Assembly: GCA_030018875.1 (NCBI GenBank)
Contig: JASEHK010000111.1
Span: forward strand, 1 to 5,447
Length of the DNA stretch: 5,447 nucleotides
From: Endomicrobiia bacterium
Lineage (GTDB): Bacteria; Elusimicrobiota; Endomicrobiia; PHAN01
Direction of reading: 5' to 3'
How positions within the stretch are numbered: position 1 is the stretch's first letter; each line of letters starts with the position of its first letter. A program made the position numbers and the translations under genes. Shown here piece by piece: positions 1 through 5,447 of this stretch. The notes beneath the pieces are model-generated. The model was not told where the DNA came from. It ran no database searches and worked only from the letters and a program-made list of their open reading frames with translations.

Positions 1-23
1 GGGAAATTGAGAGAAGCAACCAT

Positions 24-656
24 ATGCCCGTAAACAAAGAAGGTTTTCCGTTAATAGGTCTCGTCTTGGCCGGTACCCTGACGGCGGCGTGGTTTGCGTT
101 CCGGCTTTGTTCGCCGTGGCTTGCGCTCATCGCCGCCATAGGATTTATCAAGGCGGGATTCTTCTGTTACTTCTTCCGCGACCCCGAAAGAAACATTCCC
201 TCCGACGACAAAGTCCTTTTGTCGCCGGCCGACGGTAAAATAATGGAGATAGCCGACGAACCATCAGGCGCCAGAACCGCGCGGATATTTCTGTCGGTGT
301 TTAATGTCCACGTTCAGCGCTCGCCGGCGGACGGAGTGGTAAAATCCGTCGAGCGAACGGGAACAAAATATCTGCCGGCGATGAAGTCCGCCGCGCACGG
401 CGAAAACGTCCGCAACATCGTAACAATGGAAATCGCCGGCGGCTCGACGGTAAAAATACATCAGATAGTCGGCATACTCGCCAGGCGATTAGTCCTCTGG
501 ATAAAGCCCGGCGACAAAATTATGGCCGGCGGGCGCATAGGACTCATAAAGTTCGGCTCGCAGGTGGATTTGACTTTCTCCGACGGATATGAGCCGGTCG
601 TAAAGCCCGGCGACAAGGTCACGGGCGGCGTCAGCATCATCGCCAGAAAAAAATGA
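24..656 (+). CDS. psd: Phosphatidylserine decarboxylase proenzyme, short form
   Basis: Membrane-associated pyruvoyl enzyme that decarboxylates phosphatidylserine to phosphatidylethanolamine. The 210 residues fit the short, archaeal-type Psd family. Residues about 8-48 are hydrophobic and hold two likely membrane segments, followed by FFRDPERNIP, a family hallmark. The core carries SPADGKI (Asp70), the SVFNVHVQRSP block (His96) and His146 in KIHQIVG. The self-cleavage site is FGS near the C-terminus: cleavage between Gly178 and Ser179 should give a beta chain (1-178) and a 32-residue alpha chain whose Ser179 becomes the pyruvoyl group. ATG 24 is chosen because it starts just before the first membrane segment; a purine-rich GAGAGAAG lies upstream. 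The stop TGA overlaps an ATG (ATGA, 653-656), the ancestral coupling point to pssA, now occupied by a pssA-start remnant. Composition matches pssA and leuA. Family assignment is secure. Confidence 0.96.
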   Translation: MPVNKEGFPLIGLVLAGTLTAAWFAFRLCSPWLALIAAIGFIKAGFFCYFFRDPERNIPSDDKVLLSPADGKIMEIADEPSGARTARIFLSVFNVHVQRSPADGVVKSVERTGTKYLPAMKSAAHGENVRNIVTMEIAGGSTVKIHQIVGILARRLVLWIKPGDKIMAGGRIGLIKFGSQVDLTFSDGYEPVVKPGDKVTGGVSIIARKK

Positions 657-670
657 AAAAAGGCGTCTAC
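650..670 (+). repeat. Left copy of the direct repeat flanking the inserted cassette
   Basis: The 21 bases read AAAATGAAAAAAGGC, then G, then TCTAC. They match 2873-2893 at 20 of 21 positions (G here, A there at the sixteenth base). The repeat covers the end of psd and what would be the first six codons of pssA (MKKGVY here, MKKGIY in the intact gene). Similarity stops abruptly after TAC. Seen directly; reading it as a target-site duplication is an inference. Confidence 0.75.
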
Positions 671-694
671 CCGTGGTTTCTCGTAAAAAAATGA
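653..694 (+). pseudogene. Truncated pssA start, 13-codon mini-ORF
   Basis: The frame opens with an ATG that overlaps the psd stop and reads MKKGVYPWFLVKK before a TGA at 692-694. Its first six residues match the PssA start (MKKGIY) encoded 2.2 kb downstream; the following residues do not. It is best read as the stump of pssA left at the left edge of the inserted cassette. Its stop overlaps the ATG at 691 as ATGA, so ribosomes leaving psd could pass through it and restart on the methyltransferase. Whether the peptide is made or matters is unknown. The six-codon match is poly-A rich, so its significance rests mainly on GGC-TC-TAC and on its location exactly at the psd/pssA junction. Confidence 0.6.
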
Positions 695-1983
695 CCGCGC
701 CCGGAGTAAAACTCTTGAAAAAAAGAAAATCCTCGCCCAAACGGAAAAAGGAAATCCGAGCGGCGCTGATTAAAGAAACCACAGCCGTTTATACTGCTGA
801 AAGTAATCATTTCGCACACAAAAAAAATATTGATTTATCATTATTTGCCAACGTTCAATTTATATACGAACTTCATCTTGCTAAACTTGAGTTGGAATCA
901 TTCGGTTTAACGGTCGAGATAACAAACGGTTTGCGCAAATTCATCACTACCACCGACAAGGATACTTTCAAACTTTTATTGAAACGCACTGCATATTTCG
1001 GGAAAATCAACAACGCCACGAGCGACTATTATTACATACAAAAAGCAAATCAAACCCGTTCGGTCAATCAATACCTGACACATTGGTTTTATCCCTACAA
1101 AGGAAAATTCCATCCGCAAATGATACGCGCCCTGTTAAACTTATTGCAGATAAAACAAGGGGATACGGTTTTAGACCCATTCATTGGCAGCGGCACAACC
1201 GCGCTTGAGGCGATGCTCATGGGCATCAACTGCGTGGGCTACGATATTTCCACGGTTTGCACGTCAGTAACCAAGAGTAAAACAGAATCAATAGATGCGG
1301 TCGCGGATATTCTAAAAATGAAATACCCTGTTTTGTCCGGACAAAAAAAGATATCCCATATAGAAAATGAAAAAACGAAAAATTTTTTCAAGGTCGCCGA
1401 ATTGATAGCCCATAGCGATGCGGCCCGGCGGGGAAAGCAGTTTAACGGCGCTTTCAATGAAAACGTGATGAAAATGATTCAGTCGCTACAAGATTTTAAG
1501 TCCATTAAAGAAAAATTGAATCTGCCGCTCGGTAAAATAACGATAGAAAAAAAAGATTCAAGAAATCTGCCTTTAACCGACGACAGCATAGACGGCATTA
1601 TTACTTCGCCGCCTTATTCGATAGCGCTGAATTATGTGGAAAACGACGCCCACTCGCTGGAAGCGCTCGGCTATGATTTAAAAAGAGTAAAGAAAGATTT
1701 TATCGGCGTGCGCGGGAACGGCTTTGACAAATTCGAACTTTACGACGACGATATGAAAAAGGCATATAGCGAAATGCACAGGGTTCTCAAACCGGGCAAA
1801 TACTGCGCAATCATCATCGGTAATGTAACCTATCAAGGCAAAGAAGTGGACACCACTCAACACGTCATTGATTATTGCCAAAGCATCGGTTTTACATTAA
1901 AAAGAAAAATAGATAAAATAATTTTCGGGCTGTACAATGTGATGATGAAGGAGTATATTCTGATATTTCAGAAGGAGAGATGA
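691..1983 (+). CDS. DNA methyltransferase, predicted N4-cytosine type, of a restriction-modification-like module
   Basis: Predicted to transfer a methyl group from S-adenosylmethionine to an exocyclic amino group in DNA. Counting from ATG 691 (430 residues), FHPQMIRALL near 135-145 resembles motif X. DPFIGSGTT at 162-170 is motif I, the SAM-binding loop. KKDSRNLPLTDDSIDGII precedes the catalytic motif IV, TSPPYS at 305-310; SPPY is typical of N4-cytosine enzymes, while D/N-PPY marks N6-adenine ones. HRVLKPGKYCAIIIGN follows. Motif I precedes IV by about 135 residues, enough to house a target-recognition region (alpha-like order). The first ~130 residues are unassigned and begin with a Lys/Arg-rich stretch (KLLKKRKSSPKRKK). 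An in-frame GTG at 673 would add six residues and has only a weak AGG at 661-663; ATG 691 is preferred because it overlaps the mini-ORF stop as ATGA. Much more AT-rich than psd, so probably acquired. Target sequence cannot be predicted here. Confidence 0.87.
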   Translation: MTAPGVKLLKKRKSSPKRKKEIRAALIKETTAVYTAESNHFAHKKNIDLSLFANVQFIYELHLAKLELESFGLTVEITNGLRKFITTTDKDTFKLLLKRTAYFGKINNATSDYYYIQKANQTRSVNQYLTHWFYPYKGKFHPQMIRALLNLLQIKQGDTVLDPFIGSGTTALEAMLMGINCVGYDISTVCTSVTKSKTESIDAVADILKMKYPVLSGQKKISHIENEKTKNFFKVAELIAHSDAARRGKQFNGAFNENVMKMIQSLQDFKSIKEKLNLPLGKITIEKKDSRNLPLTDDSIDGIITSPPYSIALNYVENDAHSLEALGYDLKRVKKDFIGVRGNGFDKFELYDDDMKKAYSEMHRVLKPGKYCAIIIGNVTYQGKEVDTTQHVIDYCQSIGFTLKRKIDKIIFGLYNVMMKEYILIFQKER

Positions 1984-1984
1984 A

Positions 1985-2440
1985 ATGTGTAATTGCCCCG
2001 ATAGTCCTTGGGTCAAAAAAGCCGTTTCTTTTCTAAGTTCAAGTCAAAACAATAGAGATGGGAAATGGCATACCGTCAATTTTCTTATTCAAAATAACCA
2101 TTGCGGAATTACCAATAGAGTTTCAATCGAAAGTATTTTACAAAACTTGGATTCCAATGGAATAAACATAAACAGGGAATCGTTTCAGCAAACTATTTTA
2201 GGAGAACTTAAAAGAGATGGTATAGTAGCAACTTTGGTTTATCCAGGGCACTCGGGCGGGGTATTTATTCCCTGTACTGAAAACGAGGTTAAAAAAGTCG
2301 CCAATCAGATTTTTGATAGAGTGAATTCTGAAATAGGAAATTTAGCAGGTATATCACAACAAGCATCATTTAGTAAATTAGTATCTTTATTTCAACAAAT
2401 TATTTCTAACGCAATAACTTGGCTTAAAAGGAACATATAG
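1985..2440 (+). CDS. Small probable winged-helix protein of the modification cassette
   Basis: I do not recognise the family. The 151-residue product begins one base after the methyltransferase stop and has a good ribosome site (AGGAGA, 1973-1978), so it is co-translated with it. Residues about 10-20 and 45-75 look helical. The segment RESFQQTILGELKRDGIVATL followed by YPGHSGGVFIP and TENEVKKVANQIFDRV has the pattern of a recognition helix, a glycine-containing beta wing and a closing helix, which suggests a winged-helix DNA- or protein-binding domain. The N-terminus has CNC and no signal peptide; the C-terminal helix (about 125-149) is amphipathic. Very AT-rich (25% GC in 2341-2400). It could be a regulator of the cassette, a DNA-recognition subunit of a nuclease, or a partner of the methyltransferase; no nuclease motif is visible. 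The fold is inferred by eye only. Confidence 0.75.
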   Translation: MCNCPDSPWVKKAVSFLSSSQNNRDGKWHTVNFLIQNNHCGITNRVSIESILQNLDSNGININRESFQQTILGELKRDGIVATLVYPGHSGGVFIPCTENEVKKVANQIFDRVNSEIGNLAGISQQASFSKLVSLFQQIISNAITWLKRNI

Positions 2441-2443
2441 ATA

Positions 2444-2874
2444 ATGAAAGACGAAAAATATATTTCCAAACTTGAAAATGTAATTAAGCAAATGCTTCGG
2501 CCGTTGAAAGACGTGCCGTTTAATCTTGCGATAGAGGCGATGACTGGTAAAAAAGTCATTTCTTTTGATTTTAAAGATACGGGACACGCGCAGGTTTTAG
2601 ATTTACTAAAACAAGCGGCGTCGAGCGCAGGAAAAGAAATAAATAAAACGGGGATTTTAAGGTCATATATGACGCTCCTCATTTTATGGTGTCATTCGAA
2701 ATTTATGTCTCCGGGGAAAAAGACAATACTCACATTTACAAATGCAGGCACTACAAGATTTTATCGGTAGACGGTTTATCTTTGGACGTAAAATATGAAT
2801 TCAACTCCGATAATAAAAGGATGTATTCAGGGCGAGACGGGGCGGCGCTTTTAGCCGAGGGCGCTATATTATAA
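2444..2874 (+). pseudogene. Frameshifted third gene of the cassette, possible restriction endonuclease
   Basis: One gene appears split between two frames. The first frame starts at ATG 2444, three bases after the previous stop, with AAGGA at 2428-2432. It encodes MKDEKYISKLENVIKQMLRP and continues plausibly to GKEINK near 2647, then turns into an unlikely tail ending at 2770. The second frame is open from 2647 and reads NGDFKVIYDAPHFMVSFEIY onward to the TAA at 2872-2874. Adding one base in the AAAACGGGGATTTT stretch (2645-2658) restores a single 143-residue protein. Its position after a methyltransferase suggests a type II endonuclease, but I see no convincing PD-(D/E)XK, HNH or GIY-YIG motif, so this is guilt by association. 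At 143 residues it would be short for such an enzyme and may also have an internal deletion. A sequencing error in a homopolymer, genuine decay and recoding remain possible. Confidence 0.65.
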
Positions 2875-2893
2875 AATGAAAAAAGGCATCTAC
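2873..2893 (+). repeat. Right copy of the direct repeat flanking the cassette
   Basis: The bases are AAAATGAAAAAAGGC, then A, then TCTAC, matching 650-670 at 20 of 21 positions. This copy contains the working pssA start codon at 2876. Bases on both outer sides differ from the left copy, so the identity is bounded. Confidence 0.75.
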
Positions 2894-3673
2894 ATACTTC
2901 CGACGATATTCACACTGGGCAACATTGTCTGCGGAATGCTCGCCGTATTCGCGTCCGTGGACGGCAACTTCAGCAGGGCGGCGTGGCTCATCCTTGCCTC
3001 GATAGCGCTCGACATTCTCGACGGCAGGGTAGCCCGCATGACCAACACTCAGAGCCTCTTCGGAGTGCAGATGGATTCTTTCGCCGACATAATATCTTTC
3101 GGGGTCGCGCCGAGTTTTATGATGTATAAAATGGCTTTGACGAAACTCAATAATCCCGGAGTCGCCATAGCCATCTTTTATGTCGTGGCGGTTGCCATAC
3201 GCCTGGCGAAGTACAACGTGAAAGCATTGGACAACGCCGGAGAACCCGAGTCTTTTTTCGAGGGACTGCCGTCGCCGGCGGCGGCCGGGATACTGGCCTC
3301 GTTCGTTTTAAGTTACGAACTTTTCCAGACGGGCCAGCAGGTCACCGTCAAAACGATACCTTTGATAGAAAAACAAATGCCTTTTTTTCTAAAAACCATA
3401 CCGGTAACCATGGTGCTCTCTTCGCTGCTGATGCTTTCCGGTATCCGCTACGCGGGCTTCAAGCGCATCAGAATCAACCGCGCGCAATCAGTGCAGTTTC
3501 TGGCGCTGGTCGTTACGGCTATATTCCTGATACTGAGCTACCCGCAAAACACGATTTTCGTCATATTTCTATTTTACCTGATATCGGGTCTCGTCGGATA
3601 TATGCTTCGGCTATGGCAAATATCGAGGGAAAAGCGACTCAGAAGCCTTCAACTTACCGATAAAGACAGATAA
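2876..3673 (+). CDS. pssA: CDP-diacylglycerol--serine O-phosphatidyltransferase
   Basis: Integral membrane enzyme that transfers phosphatidyl from CDP-diacylglycerol to L-serine, giving phosphatidylserine, the substrate of Psd. The 265-residue protein carries the full CDP-alcohol phosphotransferase signature: Asp46, Asp49-Gly50, Ala53-Arg54, Gly63, Asp67 and Asp71, spaced D-x2-D-G-x2-A-R-x8-G-x3-D-x3-D. The start MKKGIYILPTIFTLGNIVCG is typical of this PssA subfamily, and EGLPSPAAAG near 140 also fits. Several hydrophobic stretches (about 8-25, 33-45, 95-110, 135-150, 170-190, 205-240) imply roughly six membrane spans, with a basic C-terminal tail. ATG 2876 lies one base after the preceding stop. 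GAGG at 2857-2860 is rather far upstream for a ribosome site, so expression may depend on coupling to the broken gene. Before the insertion it probably overlapped psd as ATGA. Composition matches psd. Confidence 0.95.
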   Translation: MKKGIYILPTIFTLGNIVCGMLAVFASVDGNFSRAAWLILASIALDILDGRVARMTNTQSLFGVQMDSFADIISFGVAPSFMMYKMALTKLNNPGVAIAIFYVVAVAIRLAKYNVKALDNAGEPESFFEGLPSPAAAGILASFVLSYELFQTGQQVTVKTIPLIEKQMPFFLKTIPVTMVLSSLLMLSGIRYAGFKRIRINRAQSVQFLALVVTAIFLILSYPQNTIFVIFLFYLISGLVGYMLRLWQISREKRLRSLQLTDKDR

Positions 3674-3729
3674 ATATTTTGAAAAAAACCGAAACAGCAA
3701 CCCTTACCTATGGGCGGCGGAAACTCTCA

Positions 3730-3735
3730 TATAAT
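3730..3735 (+). promoter_or_regulatory. Possible -10 box in the pssA-leuA gap
   Basis: TATAAT lies in the 80-bp gap (3674-3753) between pssA and leuA. The only -35-like hexamer, TTACCT at 3704-3709, is poor and 20 bases away, so the call is weak. If real, the transcript would begin around 3742 and leave a leader of about a dozen bases before the leuA ATG, where no Shine-Dalgarno sequence is visible. Confidence 0.2.
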
Positions 3736-3753
3736 CATCAAGATAAAAAAACT

Positions 3754-5289
3754 ATGGCCAGAAAAATAAAGATATTCGATACCACGTTACGAGACGGCGA
3801 ACAATCGCCCGGCGCCTCGATGAACCTGAAAGAAAAACTGCAGGTGGCTCACGCCCTGTCCGACATGAGAGTGGATGTTATAGAAGCGGGTTTTCCCATA
3901 ACGAGCCCCGACGATTTTGAAGCGGTAAAAAAAATCGCGCGGGAAATACGCGGGCCGGTGATAGCCGCCTTGGCGAGAGCGCATCCCAAGGACATAGAAT
4001 CCTGCGCGAAAGCGGTGTCTTACTCTTGGAAACCGCGCGTGCATACTTTCATAGCCACCAGCGACATTCATATAGAAAAAAAACTGCGCAAGACGCGCGA
4101 AGAAGTGCTCGACATAGCCGTCAACGCCGTAAAACTCTCACGGAAACTGGTGGATGACGTCGAGTTTTCGTGCGAGGACGCATCCAGAAGCGATTTTGAT
4201 TTCCTGACTAAAATCGTCGGAGCCGTGATAGAGGCGGGAGCGACCACGATAAACATACCCGATACCGTCGGATACGCCATGCCCGAAGAGTTCGGCGCGC
4301 TGATAAAAAATCTGAAAAAAGGCATCCCCAATTCGTCGAAAGCGGTATTTAGCGTCCACTGCCACAACGACCTGGGGCTGGCGGTCGCCAATTCTTTGAG
4401 CGCGATACTGAACGGCGCCGAGCAGGTCGAGTGCACGATAAACGGCATCGGCGAGCGCGCGGGAAACGCGGCGATGGAAGAAATCGTGATGGCTCTTAAA
4501 GTCCGTCCGCAAATATTCAACGCGAAAACTTCCGTGGACACGCGCAAAATCTACATTGCCAGCCGCACCGTAGCCACGCTAACGGGAATACATCCGCAAC
4601 CCAACAAATCCGTCGTCGGGGCGAACGCCTTCGCCCACGAAGCGGGCATACATCAGGACGGAATGTTGAAGGAGCGTATGACTTACGAAATAATGCGCCC
4701 CGAGGACGTCGGCATACCGTCGAACCAATTAGTGCTGGGAAAGCACTCCGGCCGTCACGCTTTGGCAAAACGGCTGGGCGCGCTGGGATACGCCGTCGTC
4801 GAGAAAGATATCAACGAGATATACGAGCGCTTCAAGAAACTGGCCGACAAAAAAAAGGTGATATTCGACGACGACCTGCTCGCTCTGGTTGACGAAAAGT
4901 TCGCCGAAATGGACGAGATATACTCATTAGATTATATAAACTTCTCGTCGGGCACCAAGCGCACGCCTTCGGCCGAAGTCGCCCTGAAAAAAGACAAAAA
5001 AAATCTGCGCGCCTCGGCAAAAGGCGACGGCCCGGTGGACGCCGTCTTTCAGGCGATAGACAAGATAACGCGCGTAAAAACCGATCTTGAAGACTACGCC
5101 ATAAAGTCCGTCTCTTCGGGCAAGGACGCCATGGGCGAGGTCAGCGTAAAACTGAAACACAAGGGCATCAGCTATTGCGGCCGCGGAAGCTCCACCGACG
5201 TCATAGAGGCCAGCGCCAAGTCATATCTGAACGCCATCAACAAAATCCTGGCCTACGGAAGCCTTACAAAAGGACGTGAGTCGCTGTAA
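3754..5289 (+). CDS. leuA: 2-isopropylmalate synthase
   Basis: Cytosolic enzyme condensing acetyl-CoA with 2-oxoisovalerate to 2-isopropylmalate, the first committed step of leucine biosynthesis. Counting from ATG 3754 it has 511 residues, the usual length for bacterial LeuA. The TIM-barrel catalytic domain starts at once with DTTLRDGEQSPG (9-20; Arg13, metal ligand Asp14). The metal-binding HCHND is at 202-206 and GIGERAGNAAMEE at 231-243 (Asn238); these positions match classical LeuA numbering. A linker with HQDGM and LGKHSGRHAL follows. The C-terminal domain (about 387-505), with GRGSSTDVIEASAKSYLNA from 476, is the regulatory LeuA dimer domain that normally binds leucine for feedback inhibition. 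An in-frame TTG at 3679 would add 25 residues unlike LeuA, so ATG 3754 (MARKIKIFDTTLRDGEQ) is preferred although it lacks a clear ribosome site. Conserved neighbour of psd-pssA; all key residues are present. Confidence 0.97.
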   Translation: MARKIKIFDTTLRDGEQSPGASMNLKEKLQVAHALSDMRVDVIEAGFPITSPDDFEAVKKIAREIRGPVIAALARAHPKDIESCAKAVSYSWKPRVHTFIATSDIHIEKKLRKTREEVLDIAVNAVKLSRKLVDDVEFSCEDASRSDFDFLTKIVGAVIEAGATTINIPDTVGYAMPEEFGALIKNLKKGIPNSSKAVFSVHCHNDLGLAVANSLSAILNGAEQVECTINGIGERAGNAAMEEIVMALKVRPQIFNAKTSVDTRKIYIASRTVATLTGIHPQPNKSVVGANAFAHEAGIHQDGMLKERMTYEIMRPEDVGIPSNQLVLGKHSGRHALAKRLGALGYAVVEKDINEIYERFKKLADKKKVIFDDDLLALVDEKFAEMDEIYSLDYINFSSGTKRTPSAEVALKKDKKNLRASAKGDGPVDAVFQAIDKITRVKTDLEDYAIKSVSSGKDAMGEVSVKLKHKGISYCGRGSSTDVIEASAKSYLNAINKILAYGSLTKGRESL

Positions 5290-5319
5290 CACTTTTTGTC
5301 CGTCATTCCCGAATGCCTG

Positions 5320-5342
5320 CCCTCGAATGTCTTTATCGGGGG
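5320..5342. repeat. Inner hairpin, first B copy
   Basis: CCCTCGA (5320-5326) faces TCGGGGG (5336-5342), giving a seven-pair stem with one T-G wobble and a nine-base loop, ATGTCTTTA. The stem is followed by another B copy and not by a T run, so it is not a classical terminator. Confidence 0.65.
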
Positions 5343-5346
5343 CCTG

Positions 5347-5369
5347 CCCTCGAATGTTTTTATCGGGGG
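5347..5369. repeat. Inner hairpin, second B copy
   Basis: Same stem as the first copy (5347-5353 with 5363-5369). The only difference from the other B copies is a T in place of C in the loop (ATGTTTTTA). The stem arms are unchanged. Confidence 0.65.
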
Positions 5370-5412
5370 TTGTTATCGGGAATCTGCTCAAAATGTCATT
5401 CCCGAATGCCTG

Positions 5413-5435
5413 CCCTCGAATGTCTTTATCGGGGG
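5413..5435. repeat. Inner hairpin, third B copy
   Basis: Stem 5413-5419 with 5429-5435, identical in sequence to the first copy. It sits alone between A and C modules, unlike the doubled B in the first unit. Confidence 0.65.
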
Positions 5436-5447
5436 TTGTTATCGGGA

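Larger units (their letters stand above)
671..2872 (+). mobile_element. Inserted DNA-modification cassette between psd and pssA
   Basis: Three co-directional genes (methyltransferase, winged-helix protein, broken third ORF) separate psd from pssA, which normally adjoin. Three things support insertion. A 21-bp near-perfect direct repeat flanks it. The left repeat carries a stump of pssA. Base composition drops sharply inside: line 781-840 is 30% GC and 2341-2400 is 25% by hand count, against 58% in 4441-4500 of leuA. No transposase, integrase or terminal inverted repeat is present, so this is not a classical IS or transposon. Restriction-modification genes are known to insert with target duplications, without their own transposase. 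The exact edges are uncertain; 671-780 has host-like composition (661-720 is 48% GC) and may not be part of the original cassette. Confidence 0.6.
5302..5447. repeat. Nested palindromic repeat array downstream of leuA
   Basis: The 158 bases after leuA carry no gene and are almost wholly repeats. Three modules recur: A, GTCATTCCCGAATG (5302-5315, 5395-5408); B, 27 bases, CCTGCCCTCGAATGT then C or T then TTTATCGGGGG (5316-5342, 5343-5369, 5409-5435); C, TTGTTATCGGGA (5370-5381, 5436-5447). The order is A-B-B-C, a 13-base spacer, then A-B-C up to the window edge, so a unit without the extra B is 66 bases. ATTCCCGA in A pairs with TCGGGAAT over the C junction (5305-5312 with 5376-5383), enclosing the B modules. 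The array continues outside the window. Probably a dispersed REP- or MITE-like family; no coding or transposase sequence. Confidence 0.88.

Noticed and set aside
1..23. End of an upstream gene, with TGA at 8-10
   Set aside because: Too few bases are present to identify any reading frame or product.
2645..2658. Programmed -1 frameshift site
   Set aside because: The run is AAT AAA ACG GGG, which is not a canonical X-XXY-YYZ slippery heptamer in the right frame, and I saw no clear stimulatory stem-loop. Mutation or sequencing error is simpler.
3679..3753. In-frame TTG start extending LeuA by 25 residues
   Set aside because: The added residues are unlike LeuA, and the ATG at 3754 places DTTLRDGEQ, HCHND and Asn238 at the positions usual for the family.
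3710..3769. Short ORF starting ATG GGC GGC before leuA as a possible attenuation leader peptide
   Set aside because: It holds only one leucine codon, has no ribosome site, overlaps the leuA start out of frame, and has no terminator hairpin after it.
4068..4547. Antisense ORF of 159 codons within leuA, and other antisense frames across psd, pssA and leuA
   Set aside because: They lie opposite strongly conserved coding sequence, have no ribosome sites and no recognisable domains. They are shadows of the real genes.
5320..5342. Rho-independent terminator for leuA
   Set aside because: The hairpin is not followed by a T run (GGGGG is followed by CCTG or TTGTT) and it is part of a repeat family, so a termination role is unsupported.
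5302..5447. CRISPR array
   Set aside because: The modules abut or nest with no unique spacers of regular length. The units are self-complementary and vary in module number.

Overview
The window is a bacterial chromosome segment. A housekeeping run, psd - pssA - leuA, all on the + strand, has been split by an inserted cassette of about 2.2 kb that looks like a small DNA-modification (restriction-modification-type) module. The short one-domain Psd with an FGS self-cleavage site, the archaeal/Bacillus-type PssA, and the psd-pssA-leuA order (as I recall, often preceded by ilvC) fit a Gram-negative-type anaerobe of a deltaproteobacterial, Elusimicrobia-like or related candidate-phylum lineage. The sequence alone does not settle the phylum. 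Housekeeping genes are GC-moderate (58% in the hand-counted line 4441-4500) and use ATA for Ile freely. The inserted genes are much more AT-rich (25% GC in line 2341-2400).

Layout: 24-656 psd; 653-694 a 13-codon mini-ORF that repeats the first six codons of pssA; 691-1983 a DNA methyltransferase with a DPFIGSGTT motif and an SPPY catalytic motif (predicted N4-cytosine type); 1985-2440 a 151-residue protein with a probable winged-helix fold; 2444-2874 a third, unrecognised gene broken by a single -1 frameshift; 2876-3673 intact pssA; 3754-5289 leuA after an 80-bp gap; 5302-5447 a complex palindromic repeat array running off the window edge.

How the genes work together: PssA makes phosphatidylserine from CDP-diacylglycerol and serine, and Psd decarboxylates it to phosphatidylethanolamine. 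LeuA makes the first committed step to leucine. The methyltransferase, the winged-helix protein and the broken ORF are packed head to tail with 1-3 nt gaps, so they read as one cassette. The third gene is in the position of a restriction endonuclease, but no catalytic motif proves this.

The most informative signal is a 21-bp direct repeat with one mismatch flanking the cassette (650-670 and 2873-2893). It comprises the start of pssA. It suggests that the cassette entered exactly at the psd/pssA ATGA junction, duplicated the first codons of pssA, and left psd, the pssA remnant and the methyltransferase linked by two successive ATGA stop/start overlaps. The second notable structure is the nested hairpin array after leuA, in which an outer palindrome encloses one or two copies of an inner hairpin unit.
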